Made by a program: the position numbers and the translations under genes. From contig NZ_JAICCF010000001.1 in the NCBI RefSeq assembly GCF_019492185.1, positions 1,550,001 through 1,614,000 on the forward strand: DNA of 64,000 nt, given 5' to 3'. Below the pieces are notes generated by a model. It did no database searches and was not told the origin of the DNA. It saw only the letters and a list, made by a program, of their open reading frames with translations. Source of the stretch: Chitinophaga rhizophila (lineage in GTDB: Bacteria; Bacteroidota; Bacteroidia; Chitinophagales; Chitinophagaceae). Shown here one piece after another: positions 1 through 8,649 of this stretch (positions are counted from its first letter, which is position 1; the number at the start of each line of letters is the position of its first letter).

Positions 1-2108
1 ATCGGGTTCACTACATCATCCTGCTCCTCAACAAAGATGACATCAATATCATTGATATCAAGATTAACAGGTATATGATATTCTGCATAGTTATGATTGA
101 TAAAGCGGCCAAACTGGTGATCAAGCACACTCTCCTCATGTAATGCACCTGAGATCCCCCACACAATACCACCCATAATCTGGCTACGTGCTGTCTTAGG
201 ATTCAGTATCCTGCCAGCAGCTACCGCACTCACGACTCTTGTAACTTTCACCGCACCCAGTTCTTCATCTACCTGTACTTCTACAAATACTGCAGCATGT
301 GTATTCTTGGCATACTTCATCTGCTTGAATACATTAGGTAACGGTGTGGATGTCACATTGATCTCTCCTGTATCAGTCAGTGTCATGATATCCTTCAGGT
401 GAATGAAGTTAGCCGGCGTCTCTGTCATAAACATCATACCGTCTGCAAAGGACACCTGCGCAACAGACAATCCCTTGAAGGGTGAGTCAGGTATGTCTTT
501 AGCAAGATCCAGCAACCGCTCCCTTACCTGCATGCAGGCTTTCTGAACAGCGGTGCCAACTGAAGCGGCAGTGGCAGAACCACCTTCCAGGTAAGCGTAT
601 GGCAATGAGGCGTCTCCCAGTTGAAAAGTGACATTGTCCATAGGAAGTCCCAGCGTCTCTGCGGCAATCTGTGTCATGATAGTATAAGTACCAGTACCGA
701 TATCCGCCGTTGCACTACCTACCGTCAAGCGTCCATCCGCAGTAAAAGTAGCTTTTGCCCTGGCAGGTACCGTCATAGCATCCCACATGCCAGTGGCCAT
801 ACCCCAACCAGTAAGCAAATGCCCGTTCTTCATAGACCTGGGCTCCGGATTACGTTGCGACCAGCCGAACCTTTCAGCAGCCTGCTGATAACAGTCCCGC
901 AGCGCTTTACTGGAATAAGGCTTTTTCATACTGCCATCTTCTACACTGTAGTTGATGTATCTTAGTTCCAGCGGATCAATATTCAGTTTATACGCCAGTT
1001 CATCCATTGCACATTCCAGTCCGAACATACCGGTTACAGCTCCTGGCGCACGCATATCCAGCGGCGTATAAGTATCCAGGCTAACCAGCTGGTAAGACTG
1101 CTTTACATTTTTACAATGATACAGCATACCCGACCAGTTGACAATGTTTTCCACATAGTCTTCAAACTGGGAGGTACCTGATACGGCTTCGTGTTTGATG
1201 GCCTGCAGAGATCCATCTTCCATTGATCCTATTGACAATGACTGCTGGGTAATAGGTCTGAAGCCCAGGGAGAACATCTGTTGCCTGGTGAGCATTACCT
1301 TCACAGATCTTTTTAGTTCCAGGGATGCCAGTACCGCCATAAATAGTTGGTACTGCGGCCTTAAGCCCGAGCCAAAAGCACCTCCTACAAAAGGGGATAA
1401 TGCTTTTACCTTCCTGCCTGACAGTCCGAACACACTTTTCACATAACTCTGTGTGTTCAGAATACCCTGTGTTTTATCGTATACGGTAATACTGCCGTTT
1501 TTATAATACAACACCGTGGTAGCATGCATCTCCATGGGATTATGATGTTCCGCTCCATGAAAATAGGTAGCATCCAAAGTTACAGGTGCAGCAGTAAATG
1601 CTTTGTCAAAATGCCCACGGCTGGATGGCTTTTTAAAGCCTGACTTTTTACCTTTCGGTGGCCGTGCCTGATCCAGATTGCCAGTGAGGTTGGTAACGTG
1701 TGCATCTGCTTTGTAAGTCACCTTCACCAGTGAAGCAGCATACCTCGCCAGTTCAAAGGTTTCGGCTACCACCAGTGCTACCGGCTGCTGGCTATAAGTG
1801 ATGGTATCTGTCTGCAGGTACCTGAAGTGTTTGCCCGGAGGCGCGTCCATATCTTTATAGCTATGGTTGAACCATGCCAGTCCGGAGACATTTTCATGTG
1901 TGAATATCTTGAATACACCTTCCAGCTGCATCGCTTCCGTAGTATCGATATGCAGGATTTTTCCCTTGGCAATACCAGCAGATACGACTACACCATAACA
2001 GAGTCCTCTGGCATGATGATCAGCCGCATACTTAGCGCCGCCGGTCACCTTCGCATATCCATCCACACGATTTACCGGCTTACCAATATAGTTTGTGTTA
2101 TTGTTCAT
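1..2108 (-). CDS. Molybdopterin-binding subunit of a xanthine dehydrogenase/aldehyde oxidoreductase (PaoC/YagR type), 3' end outside window
   Basis: Large catalytic subunit of a molybdenum hydroxylase, which oxidises aldehydes or N-heterocycles with water as oxygen donor. I read 702 codons from an ATG at 2106-2108, whose last base is the first base of the TGA of the FAD subunit (ATGA overlap), so the two are translationally coupled. The N-terminus has the family opening (GKPVNRVDGYAKVTG). GGAFGSG near residue 244 and DMRAPGA near residue 353 match the molybdopterin-binding signatures. There is no signal peptide. The left edge cuts the gene at ...DDVVNPI; in this family the GxGE segment with the catalytic Glu lies just after this point, so its presence cannot be checked. 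Family size is about 730 residues, so roughly 30 are missing. The substrate cannot be predicted. Confidence 0.93.
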   Translation of the reverse strand, partial: MNNNTNYIGKPVNRVDGYAKVTGGAKYAADHHARGLCYGVVVSAGIAKGKILHIDTTEAMQLEGVFKIFTHENVSGLAWFNHSYKDMDAPPGKHFRYLQTDTITYSQQPVALVVAETFELARYAASLVKVTYKADAHVTNLTGNLDQARPPKGKKSGFKKPSSRGHFDKAFTAAPVTLDATYFHGAEHHNPMEMHATTVLYYKNGSITVYDKTQGILNTQSYVKSVFGLSGRKVKALSPFVGGAFGSGLRPQYQLFMAVLASLELKRSVKVMLTRQQMFSLGFRPITQQSLSIGSMEDGSLQAIKHEAVSGTSQFEDYVENIVNWSGMLYHCKNVKQSYQLVSLDTYTPLDMRAPGAVTGMFGLECAMDELAYKLNIDPLELRYINYSVEDGSMKKPYSSKALRDCYQQAAERFGWSQRNPEPRSMKNGHLLTGWGMATGMWDAMTVPARAKATFTADGRLTVGSATADIGTGTYTIMTQIAAETLGLPMDNVTFQLGDASLPYAYLEGGSATAASVGTAVQKACMQVRERLLDLAKDIPDSPFKGLSVAQVSFADGMMFMTETPANFIHLKDIMTLTDTGEINVTSTPLPNVFKQMKYAKNTHAAVFVEVQVDEELGAVKVTRVVSAVAAGRILNPKTARSQIMGGIVWGISGALHEESVLDHQFGRFINHNYAEYHIPVNLDINDIDVIFVEEQDDVVNP

Positions 2109-3094
2109 CACCCGATATTTGTTGCTTCCCGGCAGGCACGTACAATAGCACGTTTTGCCAGGGCAGGTTTAAAATCATTAGTGCCGAATGTCTTTGCATC
2201 CTGCAATATCATATCTGCTGCATAGGCGAAGTTCTCCTGCGTAGCAGGTTTTCCTTTCAGCCACTGCTCTGCATTTTCATCTCGCCATGGCTTATGTGCA
2301 ACGCCTCCCATGGCCATCCGGATATTAGTGATAATGCCCTCCTCCATGGTTGCTACAACAGCTACAGATACCAAAGCAAACGCATAGGATGCCCTATCAC
2401 GTACTTTAAGGTATTTATAGTGCTGGGTGAAATGCTCACGGGGAAGAATGATACCTGTAATCAGTTCATCATGTGCCAGATTATTATCCAGCTGCGGCGT
2501 ATCGCCTGGCAACCGGTGAAAGTCTGCAATGGGGATCAGGCGTTCACCATGTAAGCCTTTCACCTGGATAGTCGCATCAAGCGCACGCAGGGCTACGCAC
2601 ATATCACTGGGATGTACTGCAATACAATGCGGACTGGTACCAAGTATAGCATGAATACGATTGTATCCGTTCATGGCAGAGCAGCCGGCACCAGGTTCTC
2701 TTTTATTACAAGGCGTAGTAGTATCATAAAAATAGTAACACCTCGTACGCTGCATAAGGTTACCCCCATTGGTAGCCATATTGCGCAACTGCGGAGAAGC
2801 GCCTGCCAGTATAGCGTCAGAGAGCAGCGGATAATGTTTCTCTACCGCAGGATGCCAGGCTGTGTCTGCGTTAGTGACCAATGCGCCGAGATGGAGGCGG
2901 CCATCTTCAAGAAATTCAATGCTGTTAAGATGAATGCTGTTGATGTCTATCAGGTGTTCCGGCTGCATCACATGCTCTTTCATCAGATCGATGAGATTAG
3001 TTCCGCCTGCTATGAAGCGCGCTTCAGAATGTCCCGCTATTTCCTGTACGGCATTATCTACACCGTCAGCCTGTGTATAAGTGAAGTTGTTCAT
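2108..3094 (-). CDS. FAD-binding subunit with extra iron-sulfur site (PaoB/YagS type)
   Basis: Middle electron-transfer subunit (328 residues) of the molybdenum hydroxylase. The FAD-binding fold is seen from FIAGGTNLIDLM (about residues 27-38) and TNGGNLMQRTRC. C119, C129, C138 and C157 follow the spacing of the extra [4Fe-4S] cluster that separates PaoB-type subunits from ordinary xanthine dehydrogenase FAD subunits; the CNKREPGAGC stretch is characteristic. The C-terminal part (RMAMGGVAHKPW) is the CO-dehydrogenase flavoprotein C domain. It sits between the 2Fe-2S gene, whose end it overlaps by 4 bases, and the molybdopterin gene (1-base overlap). The three genes are one transcription unit in the order small, medium, large. 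Confidence 0.95.
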   Translation of the reverse strand: MNNFTYTQADGVDNAVQEIAGHSEARFIAGGTNLIDLMKEHVMQPEHLIDINSIHLNSIEFLEDGRLHLGALVTNADTAWHPAVEKHYPLLSDAILAGASPQLRNMATNGGNLMQRTRCYYFYDTTTPCNKREPGAGCSAMNGYNRIHAILGTSPHCIAVHPSDMCVALRALDATIQVKGLHGERLIPIADFHRLPGDTPQLDNNLAHDELITGIILPREHFTQHYKYLKVRDRASYAFALVSVAVVATMEEGIITNIRMAMGGVAHKPWRDENAEQWLKGKPATQENFAYAADMILQDAKTFGTNDFKPALAKRAIVRACREATNIG

Positions 3095-3591
3095 AGTTTA
3101 CCATTTACTTGTTGCACAGCTGCCACAATATTCGGGTAAGCACCACAGCGGCACAGATTACCACTCATGAGCTCCTGAATTTCTTCCCTTGTAGTGGCTT
3201 TCCCTTCGTTGATCAGGCCTATGGCAGAACAGATCTGACCCGGCGTGCAATACCCGCACTGGAACGCGTCGTGATCTATAAATGCCTGCTGTAAAGGATG
3301 CAGCACACCATCTTCCGCTACGCCTTCTATGGTGGTAATGTCAGCGCCATTTTTCATCACAGCAAGTGTAAGGCAGGAATTGATACGCTTCCCGTTTACC
3401 AGGACAGTACACGCGCCACATTGCCCATGATCGCACCCTTTTTTGGTGCCGGGTAGTTCAATGTATTCGCGGATAGCGTCCAGTAATGTTACCCAGGGAA
3501 GCACTTTGAGTTCGTAAGTGATTTTATTAACAGTCAGCGTAATAGTATGAGTGGGTTGATCAACCATTACCGATGCAGCAACTTGATCCAT
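3091..3591 (-). CDS. [2Fe-2S] subunit of the molybdenum hydroxylase (PaoA/YagT type)
   Basis: 166 residues with an N-terminal plant-type ferredoxin cluster (C53, C58, C61, C73 in KKGCDHGQCGACT...NSC) and a C-terminal helical cluster (C112, C115, C147, C149 in QCGYC...LCRCG). It passes electrons from the Mo centre to the FAD subunit. Periplasmic PaoA proteins start with a twin-arginine signal; here the protein starts MDQVAASVMVDQ and the upstream frame gives no RR-containing leader, so the complex is probably cytoplasmic. It is the first gene of the operon. It diverges from the lipoprotein at 3777 across a 185-base gap. Confidence 0.95.
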   Translation of the reverse strand: MDQVAASVMVDQPTHTITLTVNKITYELKVLPWVTLLDAIREYIELPGTKKGCDHGQCGACTVLVNGKRINSCLTLAVMKNGADITTIEGVAEDGVLHPLQQAFIDHDAFQCGYCTPGQICSAIGLINEGKATTREEIQELMSGNLCRCGAYPNIVAAVQQVNGKL

Positions 3592-3712
3592 TTGAATATG
3601 TTTTGATCATAGTAGCGGGATCAAAGATTGCGCCATGGGGTACTGACCACTAGCAGGCGCAAAGATGAAAAGAAGCTCATTTTAAACTATTCTCTAATAT
3701 ATTTATTATCTC

Positions 3713-3720
3713 TATATTTG
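3713..3720 (+). promoter_or_regulatory. Bacteroidota -7 promoter box (TATATTTG)
   Basis: Exact match to TAnnTTTG, 57 bases before the lipoprotein start at 3777. No clear TTG -33 box was found at the expected distance. Confidence 0.5.
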
Positions 3721-3776
3721 ACATAGCTACCGCTGGCAGCGATTATTTACCTATACCTATAAAAACCCGAGATGTA

Positions 3777-4286
3777 ATGAAAAAACTTGCCCTGGGCCTG
3801 TTGGCCGCCACACTTCTGTTCACAGCCTGTGGAAAAGATGAAGATGAAAACCAGAGTCCACCTAACAGCTTTACCATCAATGATCAGGAAGTAATTACCC
3901 GTTATGGGTATCTGGTAGACTGGAACCAGGATGGCAGTCAGCTGATTTTTACAGACAAGGATATCAGTGTTGAAGGCTTCAGCGGAAATGCAAGTGCCAT
4001 TGGTATAGACCTGGACAAAATTGTATCCGGCCAGACGTATACTTTTAAAAGCACAGATTCGGCCAGCTATGATGGTACCAAGAATTTCAGCACTGCCCAG
4101 GTATATCATAACCAGCCATTTGCCAACGGCGAATTTACTGACGCGGCCAAAGGGCTGGATTCACTGACAGGTGGTTCTGTTACGGTGAGAATAGTAGAGG
4201 GTTATTACAGTGTTGTATATGACCTCAAATATGCGAATACGACGGTGAAAGGAGAATTTAACGATGTATTGATACTGTTAAAATAG
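3777..4286 (+). CDS. Lipoprotein of unknown function, paralogue of the next gene
   Basis: 169 residues. A type II signal peptide ends in LFTAC, with Cys18 as lipid anchor, followed by GKDEDE. An acidic patch right after the Cys is known in Bacteroidota to send lipoproteins to the cell surface, so surface display is likely. The rest is predicted beta-rich and resembles no family I can name. It shares YDxTKNF, a TGGS(V/L)T motif and a closing beta-hairpin with the protein at 4625. It has its own -7 box and a hairpin terminator after the stop, so it is monocistronic. Confidence 0.8.
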   Translation: MKKLALGLLAATLLFTACGKDEDENQSPPNSFTINDQEVITRYGYLVDWNQDGSQLIFTDKDISVEGFSGNASAIGIDLDKIVSGQTYTFKSTDSASYDGTKNFSTAQVYHNQPFANGEFTDAAKGLDSLTGGSVTVRIVEGYYSVVYDLKYANTTVKGEFNDVLILLK

Positions 4287-4305
4287 TTAATGCACCCATA
4301 AGGAT

Positions 4306-4338
4306 GAAAAGCTGCCTGTAATCGGGCAGCTTTTCTAT
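4306..4338 (+). terminator. Intrinsic terminator after the first lipoprotein
   Basis: 11-bp perfect stem (GAAAAGCTGCC / GGCAGCTTTTC) with an 8-base loop; the T-rich arm runs into TATTT. Confidence 0.8.
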
Positions 4339-4577
4339 TTACAGCACACCGGTGTACTAACACGATGATGTAACCCAGGTAACCCTGAAATGACGTTATG
4401 CGCCTATGGAAAACATACAGAAGGCCTATTGAATAGATAGTGAAAAGGTTTATACAGGGCGGACTAGAGGTGGACTTGAGGTGGACTTATTGTGTACCTG
4501 GTGTATTTCTGTGTTAAAATTATATTACAATAAAATCTATGACACATCGATGTGTGTATGCAATCAGAAAGTATTTA

Positions 4578-4585
4578 TATATTTG
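4578..4585 (+). promoter_or_regulatory. Bacteroidota -7 promoter box (TATATTTG)
   Basis: Exact TAnnTTTG match 40 bases before the start of the second lipoprotein gene. No clear -33 element. Confidence 0.5.
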
Positions 4586-4624
4586 CAGCACAATCAGTAT
4601 ACGACTACAGAAACCTACAACTAG

Positions 4625-5140
4625 ATGACCAGATCAGCATACAGCTTATTAGCTGGAGTATTATGTTATGCCTTTTACGGATGCACTGATGGTAAGAACA
4701 ATGAAACAGATCCGATAAACGGATTTACACAAGATAAGCATTTTATACATACTGATTATGCAGTCAGAAAGGAATGGTCCGGAGGGACGCAGATTGCTTT
4801 CACTGACATGCATCCTGCAGCATCTGCGTCAGGTAATGTACATGCAGTACAGTTCCTGCTGGATACGCTGAGAGATTCGGGGACTTATACATACATGTCA
4901 TCTGACGCGGTGGCATACGACAAGACTAAAAACTTTGACGTTGCATTATTACTCAAAAATGTAGCATATAAATCCGGTGCTGAAGTTACAGGAACCGGAG
5001 AAATTTTCAGCAAACCTACAGGCGGAAGTCTGACTTTTATAAATGGCCCGGAATACCAGGCATTCACTTACACGTTGGACTTCGGCCGGGGAAACACGCT
5101 TAGCGGCTTCTTTCGCGGGCAACTTACAGTGGTAGAATAA
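4625..5140 (+). CDS. Second lipoprotein of the tandem pair, function unknown
   Basis: 171 residues. A hydrophobic leader ends in YAFYGC with Cys20 as the likely lipid anchor; the lipobox is weaker than in its neighbour and the acidic stretch after Cys is only TDGKNNE. It shares with the upstream protein the order FTDM/FTDK, then YDKTKNF, then TGGSLTF, then a final beta-hairpin with GxF, so the two are diverged tandem duplicates. The different region after the lipobox may give a different location. Its own promoter box and a hairpin at 5186 frame it as a single-gene unit. Confidence 0.75.
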   Translation: MTRSAYSLLAGVLCYAFYGCTDGKNNETDPINGFTQDKHFIHTDYAVRKEWSGGTQIAFTDMHPAASASGNVHAVQFLLDTLRDSGTYTYMSSDAVAYDKTKNFDVALLLKNVAYKSGAEVTGTGEIFSKPTGGSLTFINGPEYQAFTYTLDFGRGNTLSGFFRGQLTVVE

Positions 5141-5681
5141 CAACAGTTTGTTGTTCTATATAAAGAATTGAAAAATAATACGAAGACGGCTGTTCTGCTT
5201 ACACAGAATAGCCGTTTCCGTTTCAGGTAATCTGAAAGAAATACCGGATGTAGTATGCGGGTAATAGCTAACAATGTTCAGCAACTTTTTATCAACAAGA
5301 CAATGCAATATTACTTCAGAGATAATCATGCAAATGGTATATATACACGTCTCTCCTTCCCTTTCCTGTATTGGATTATAGCAGTTGCAACCACTTTGCT
5401 CAGTACTAGTATTATTATATCTGATTTATAGAAAATAAAGGTTTCACTGAAAATAAAAAAATGTAATTCTCACAAATACATTCTACTTTTCAGCTGTCAA
5501 TTTCTGATATCAAATATTGATACCATTTTATTCCACCACGTCCTAAAAAATGATTGTTTAACCCGGATTCCCTGCAGGAAGTTCATGAAACCCTTGTTCG
5601 TTATGTAACTCAGTCTATCTGACCGTTATCTTACGCCCATTCCACTATTTTTTTATTTGCTATGTAAAACCCCCTTCCCTC
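5141..5681 (+). other. Long AT-rich intergenic region without a gene
   Basis: Contains the terminator at 5186-5219 and a small perfect inverted repeat TATCAA-ATA-TTGATA (5508-5522). I see no ORF, RNA gene or repeat. The second half must carry the promoter of the aminotransferase operon, but no exact TAnnTTTG box is visible close to its start. Confidence 0.5.
5186..5219 (+). terminator. Intrinsic terminator after the second lipoprotein
   Basis: 11-bp stem (ACGGCTGTTCT / AGAATAGCCGT, one G-T pair) followed by TTCCGTTT. Confidence 0.65.
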
Positions 5682-6944
5682 ATGTCAGCTAACATAGAGT
5701 TTACCAAAGGCAGTGGCATACGCCTTTACACTTCGCATGGCGAAGAATATATTGATGCCGTATCCGGCACATTTAACCTCGCACTCGGGTACAGTCATCC
5801 CGAAGTGGTAGAGGTCCTGCAACAGCAGGTAAAAGACCTGATACATGTTTCCTCCTCCTTTACCGGCGAACTGGCCGGCGATGTACTGAACAGCATACTT
5901 GCTCATGCGCCTGCGGGCATTACTGATGGCTGGATGCGCGATATTATCGGATCTACTGCCAACGAAGGCGCTGTGAAGATCGCCAACAAGTTCAATGGTA
6001 AAAATGAAGTGATCAGTCTGTCACTATCTCATCACGGACAAACACTCTTTGCAACCAATATTTCCGGTAATGCGTTCAGGAGAAAGTCTTTTGCACATAC
6101 CATGTCCAGCACGCATGCAGTTGTTCCGGCTCCCTATTGCTACCGCTGCCCTTTCTCTGCCAAATATCCTAACTGTGGGTATCTCTGCACAGAAGCCATT
6201 TACGACTATGTGGAGTATGGCAGTTCAGGCCAGGTATCCTGCATGATCATGGAGCCGATACTCGGCAACGGCGGCAATATTGTACCTCCACCAGAGTATT
6301 TTGAAAGAGTCAAAAAGATCTGTGAAGAACTGGACATTGTGCTGATTGCGGATGAAGTACAAACAGGCATAGGCAGAACCGGTTATATGTTTGCCAGCGA
6401 ACATTTCGATATGGAGCCTGATATTATCACATTAGCCAAAGGCCTCGGTGGTATTGGCATTCCTACGGCAGCTATCCTGTACAGGCCCGAATTTGCCGTA
6501 CTAGAGAAATGGGAACATTCCTATACCTCAGGCGGTAACCTTTTATCGCTCGGCGCAGCCAGAAAAACCATGGAAGTTGTCTCACGAGAAGGCTTTCTGC
6601 AAAACGTCCGTGACAACGGTATCGTATTGGGCAATCTGCTGAATGGCCTCAAAGAAAAGTATGGCCATTTCATTGGCGACGTACGTGGCATGGGATATAT
6701 GTGGGGACTGGAAATAGTTGACCAGGACGGCGCTCCCGATGTCAAACTGACCAATAGGATCATTGACAATGCACTGACCGATCAGCAACTCATACTGAGA
6801 GGTTCCCGCTACGGCTTCGGCAATGTTGTTAAAGTAAGACCAGCCCTTACAGCTACCATCGATGATATAACAGAGATCTGCGGCAGGTTGGATAAACTAT
6901 TCAGTCAAGTAAAAACTGTTACCCATGCAAGCTATTGTTTATAA
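5682..6944 (+). CDS. Class III PLP-dependent aminotransferase
   Basis: 420 residues, full length for the 4-aminobutyrate/ornithine-type (class III) fold. The family N-terminus is present (GEEYIDAVSGTFNLALGYSHP). IADEVQTGIGRTG carries the Asp that contacts the PLP ring, and LAKGLGG has the Schiff-base Lys at residue 253. A Cys-rich segment PYCYRCPF...YPNCGYLC lies in the middle; related CxxC segments are known in class III enzymes and some bind metal or Fe-S, but that is not shown here. It is the first gene of an operon and overlaps the dehydrogenase gene by 20 bases. The partners suggest it aminates a ketone made by the dehydrogenase; the substrate is unknown. Confidence 0.9.
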   Translation: MSANIEFTKGSGIRLYTSHGEEYIDAVSGTFNLALGYSHPEVVEVLQQQVKDLIHVSSSFTGELAGDVLNSILAHAPAGITDGWMRDIIGSTANEGAVKIANKFNGKNEVISLSLSHHGQTLFATNISGNAFRRKSFAHTMSSTHAVVPAPYCYRCPFSAKYPNCGYLCTEAIYDYVEYGSSGQVSCMIMEPILGNGGNIVPPPEYFERVKKICEELDIVLIADEVQTGIGRTGYMFASEHFDMEPDIITLAKGLGGIGIPTAAILYRPEFAVLEKWEHSYTSGGNLLSLGAARKTMEVVSREGFLQNVRDNGIVLGNLLNGLKEKYGHFIGDVRGMGYMWGLEIVDQDGAPDVKLTNRIIDNALTDQQLILRGSRYGFGNVVKVRPALTATIDDITEICGRLDKLFSQVKTVTHASYCL

Positions 6945-7947
6945 CGGACCCTGGAATATACAGCTGGAAGAACGTGAAGAACCAGCCGTAGCCCTACCGG
7001 ATGATGTGATTGTTGAAATACGCGCTACAGGCATCTGCGGCACAGATCTGAGCATCATTTCCGGTGAGTACAATGCTAAAAATAAAGTCATCATCGGACA
7101 TGAATCTGCCGGTATCATTGTAGACAAAGGAGCCGGTGTTGAGAATTTCAATATTGGCGACCGCGTCATCATTGATCCTACTTACTATTGCGGCTACTGC
7201 GAGAACTGCAGGAAAGGCCTGCGCAACCATTGCTCGCTGAAGTCCTCTACAGAGGCAGGCGTATCCATTGATGGCACTTTTACCAGGTACTTTAAAACTA
7301 CCAAGCGCTTTATTTATCCGCTGGCACCGGATGTACCCTTCGAGCAGGGCGCTATGTCTGAACCTTTAAGCTGTGTACTTACGGCTGTTAAGAAACTGGC
7401 AGTCACCCCTTTTTATAACGTAGCCATCCTTGGTGGTGGCCCCATTGGGTTGCTCTTCTACCTGGCATTAAAACAGTACGGTATACAGGCAGGTACTATA
7501 TATGAAACATCTGCTAACAGGACAAACCTGATCAGCAGCAATGATATCCTGACATCAGGCTGGTACCTGTCTGGTCATTTTGCACCTCGTAAACACCAGT
7601 ATGACCTGATTGTTGATACAACAGGTAGCATGCTGGAAAAGTCAATCGATGCGGTAGCCGATGGCGGAAAGATTGCATTGATAGGACTGCGTAACAATCA
7701 GCAGACTATCAATCCACGGGAAATCACCGATCGCAGTATTTCTATCATCGGCTCCATCGATTCACAGGATACCTTTAAACATGCAGTTGATCTGATCAAC
7801 AGCCAGGTGCTCGGACTGGAAAAGATCATTACCCGTTCTTATGGGATTGATGACTTTCAAGAAGCAGTGCTACATCTCGGCTGCAACGTCGGCAAGCAGC
7901 AACGAAACAATGACATCAGCAGCCTGAAATCTGTCATTACATTTTAA
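6925..7947 (+). CDS. Zinc-dependent medium-chain dehydrogenase
   Basis: 340 residues of the alcohol/polyol dehydrogenase (MDR) family. Catalytic Zn ligands are C38 in GICGTD and H59-E60 in GHE. A complete structural Zn site is present at C89, C92, C95 and C103. The nucleotide-binding loop GGGPIG lies near residue 170. It would interconvert an alcohol and a ketone with NAD(P). The start lies inside the end of the aminotransferase gene, a sign of coupled translation, and the HAD gene follows after 12 bases. The C-terminus (after LHLGCNVGKQQ) is slightly longer and more polar than usual. The substrate is unknown. Confidence 0.9.
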   Translation: MQAIVYNGPWNIQLEEREEPAVALPDDVIVEIRATGICGTDLSIISGEYNAKNKVIIGHESAGIIVDKGAGVENFNIGDRVIIDPTYYCGYCENCRKGLRNHCSLKSSTEAGVSIDGTFTRYFKTTKRFIYPLAPDVPFEQGAMSEPLSCVLTAVKKLAVTPFYNVAILGGGPIGLLFYLALKQYGIQAGTIYETSANRTNLISSNDILTSGWYLSGHFAPRKHQYDLIVDTTGSMLEKSIDAVADGGKIALIGLRNNQQTINPREITDRSISIIGSIDSQDTFKHAVDLINSQVLGLEKIITRSYGIDDFQEAVLHLGCNVGKQQRNNDISSLKSVITF

Positions 7948-7959
7948 ATCTAAGGCATT

Positions 7960-8643
7960 ATGAAGTATATAATATTCGATATAGATGGCACCCTGACTGA
8001 TACCACAGAGATTGACGATCTTTGTTATACACAGGCCATCACCGAAACGTTTCAGTTCTCGGACTTTAACACCAATTACGGTCATTACGAGAACACCACT
8101 GATTCAGGCATTCTTAACCAGCTATCACTTGAGCGCAGGAACCGCCCATGTACGGTTACAGAAATAGAGAATTTCATAGACTGCTTCTGCAATCTGCTGG
8201 AGCGCACTTACGAGAAGCAGCCCCATTACTTCCGCGAAATACCGAAGGCCGGCAAGACAATCAATAGTCTGCTACGGAATGAAGAGTTACGCATAGGACT
8301 GGCCACGGGCGGCTGGAAACAGTCAGCCCTGTTTAAACTGCAATGCGCGGGCATCAATATCGAGGCTTGCAGCGCAGCGTCTTTTGCACAGGACGCTTTT
8401 GCAAGGCGCGACATCATCTGGCAAACAATTAGTAAGATGAACAAACGCCACCAGCTTACCCCTGCCCTTTCAGACATTATCTATGTAGGTGATGGCAACT
8501 GGGATTATCAGGCTACGCAGCAACTTGGCATAAAGTTTATCGGTATTGATAATAAGAAACTGGCTCATATTCATGATATCATCAAAATATCAGATTATGA
8601 TGAACTAGAGCAGCACCTGGGCCTGATGACATTAACCTCCTGA
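7960..8643 (+). CDS. HAD-superfamily phosphatase
   Basis: 227 residues. The first HAD motif FDIDGT has nucleophile D7 and acid/base D9; the last motif YVGDGNWDY provides the Mg-binding acidic residues. A helical cap domain lies between about residues 18 and 85, as in phosphoglycolate-type enzymes. In this operon it would dephosphorylate an intermediate. The combination of dehydrogenase, aminotransferase and HAD phosphatase resembles in logic the kanosamine pathway NtdABC, although the enzyme families differ; that link is inference only. Confidence 0.88.
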   Translation: MKYIIFDIDGTLTDTTEIDDLCYTQAITETFQFSDFNTNYGHYENTTDSGILNQLSLERRNRPCTVTEIENFIDCFCNLLERTYEKQPHYFREIPKAGKTINSLLRNEELRIGLATGGWKQSALFKLQCAGINIEACSAASFAQDAFARRDIIWQTISKMNKRHQLTPALSDIIYVGDGNWDYQATQQLGIKFIGIDNKKLAHIHDIIKISDYDELEQHLGLMTLTS

Positions 8644-8649
8644 TAACGT

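Larger units (their letters stand above)
4287..4624 (+). other. Intergenic region between the two paralogous lipoproteins
   Basis: Holds the terminator at 4306-4338, an 11-bp tandem repeat GAGGTGGACTT (4467-4477 and 4478-4488), and the promoter box of the second lipoprotein. No coding signal. Confidence 0.6.

Noticed and set aside
2093..3139. Plus-strand frames of 153 and 175 codons across the FAD-subunit gene
   Set aside because: They are antisense to a gene with clear family motifs in the opposite frame, have Cys-rich, low-complexity translations and no promoter.
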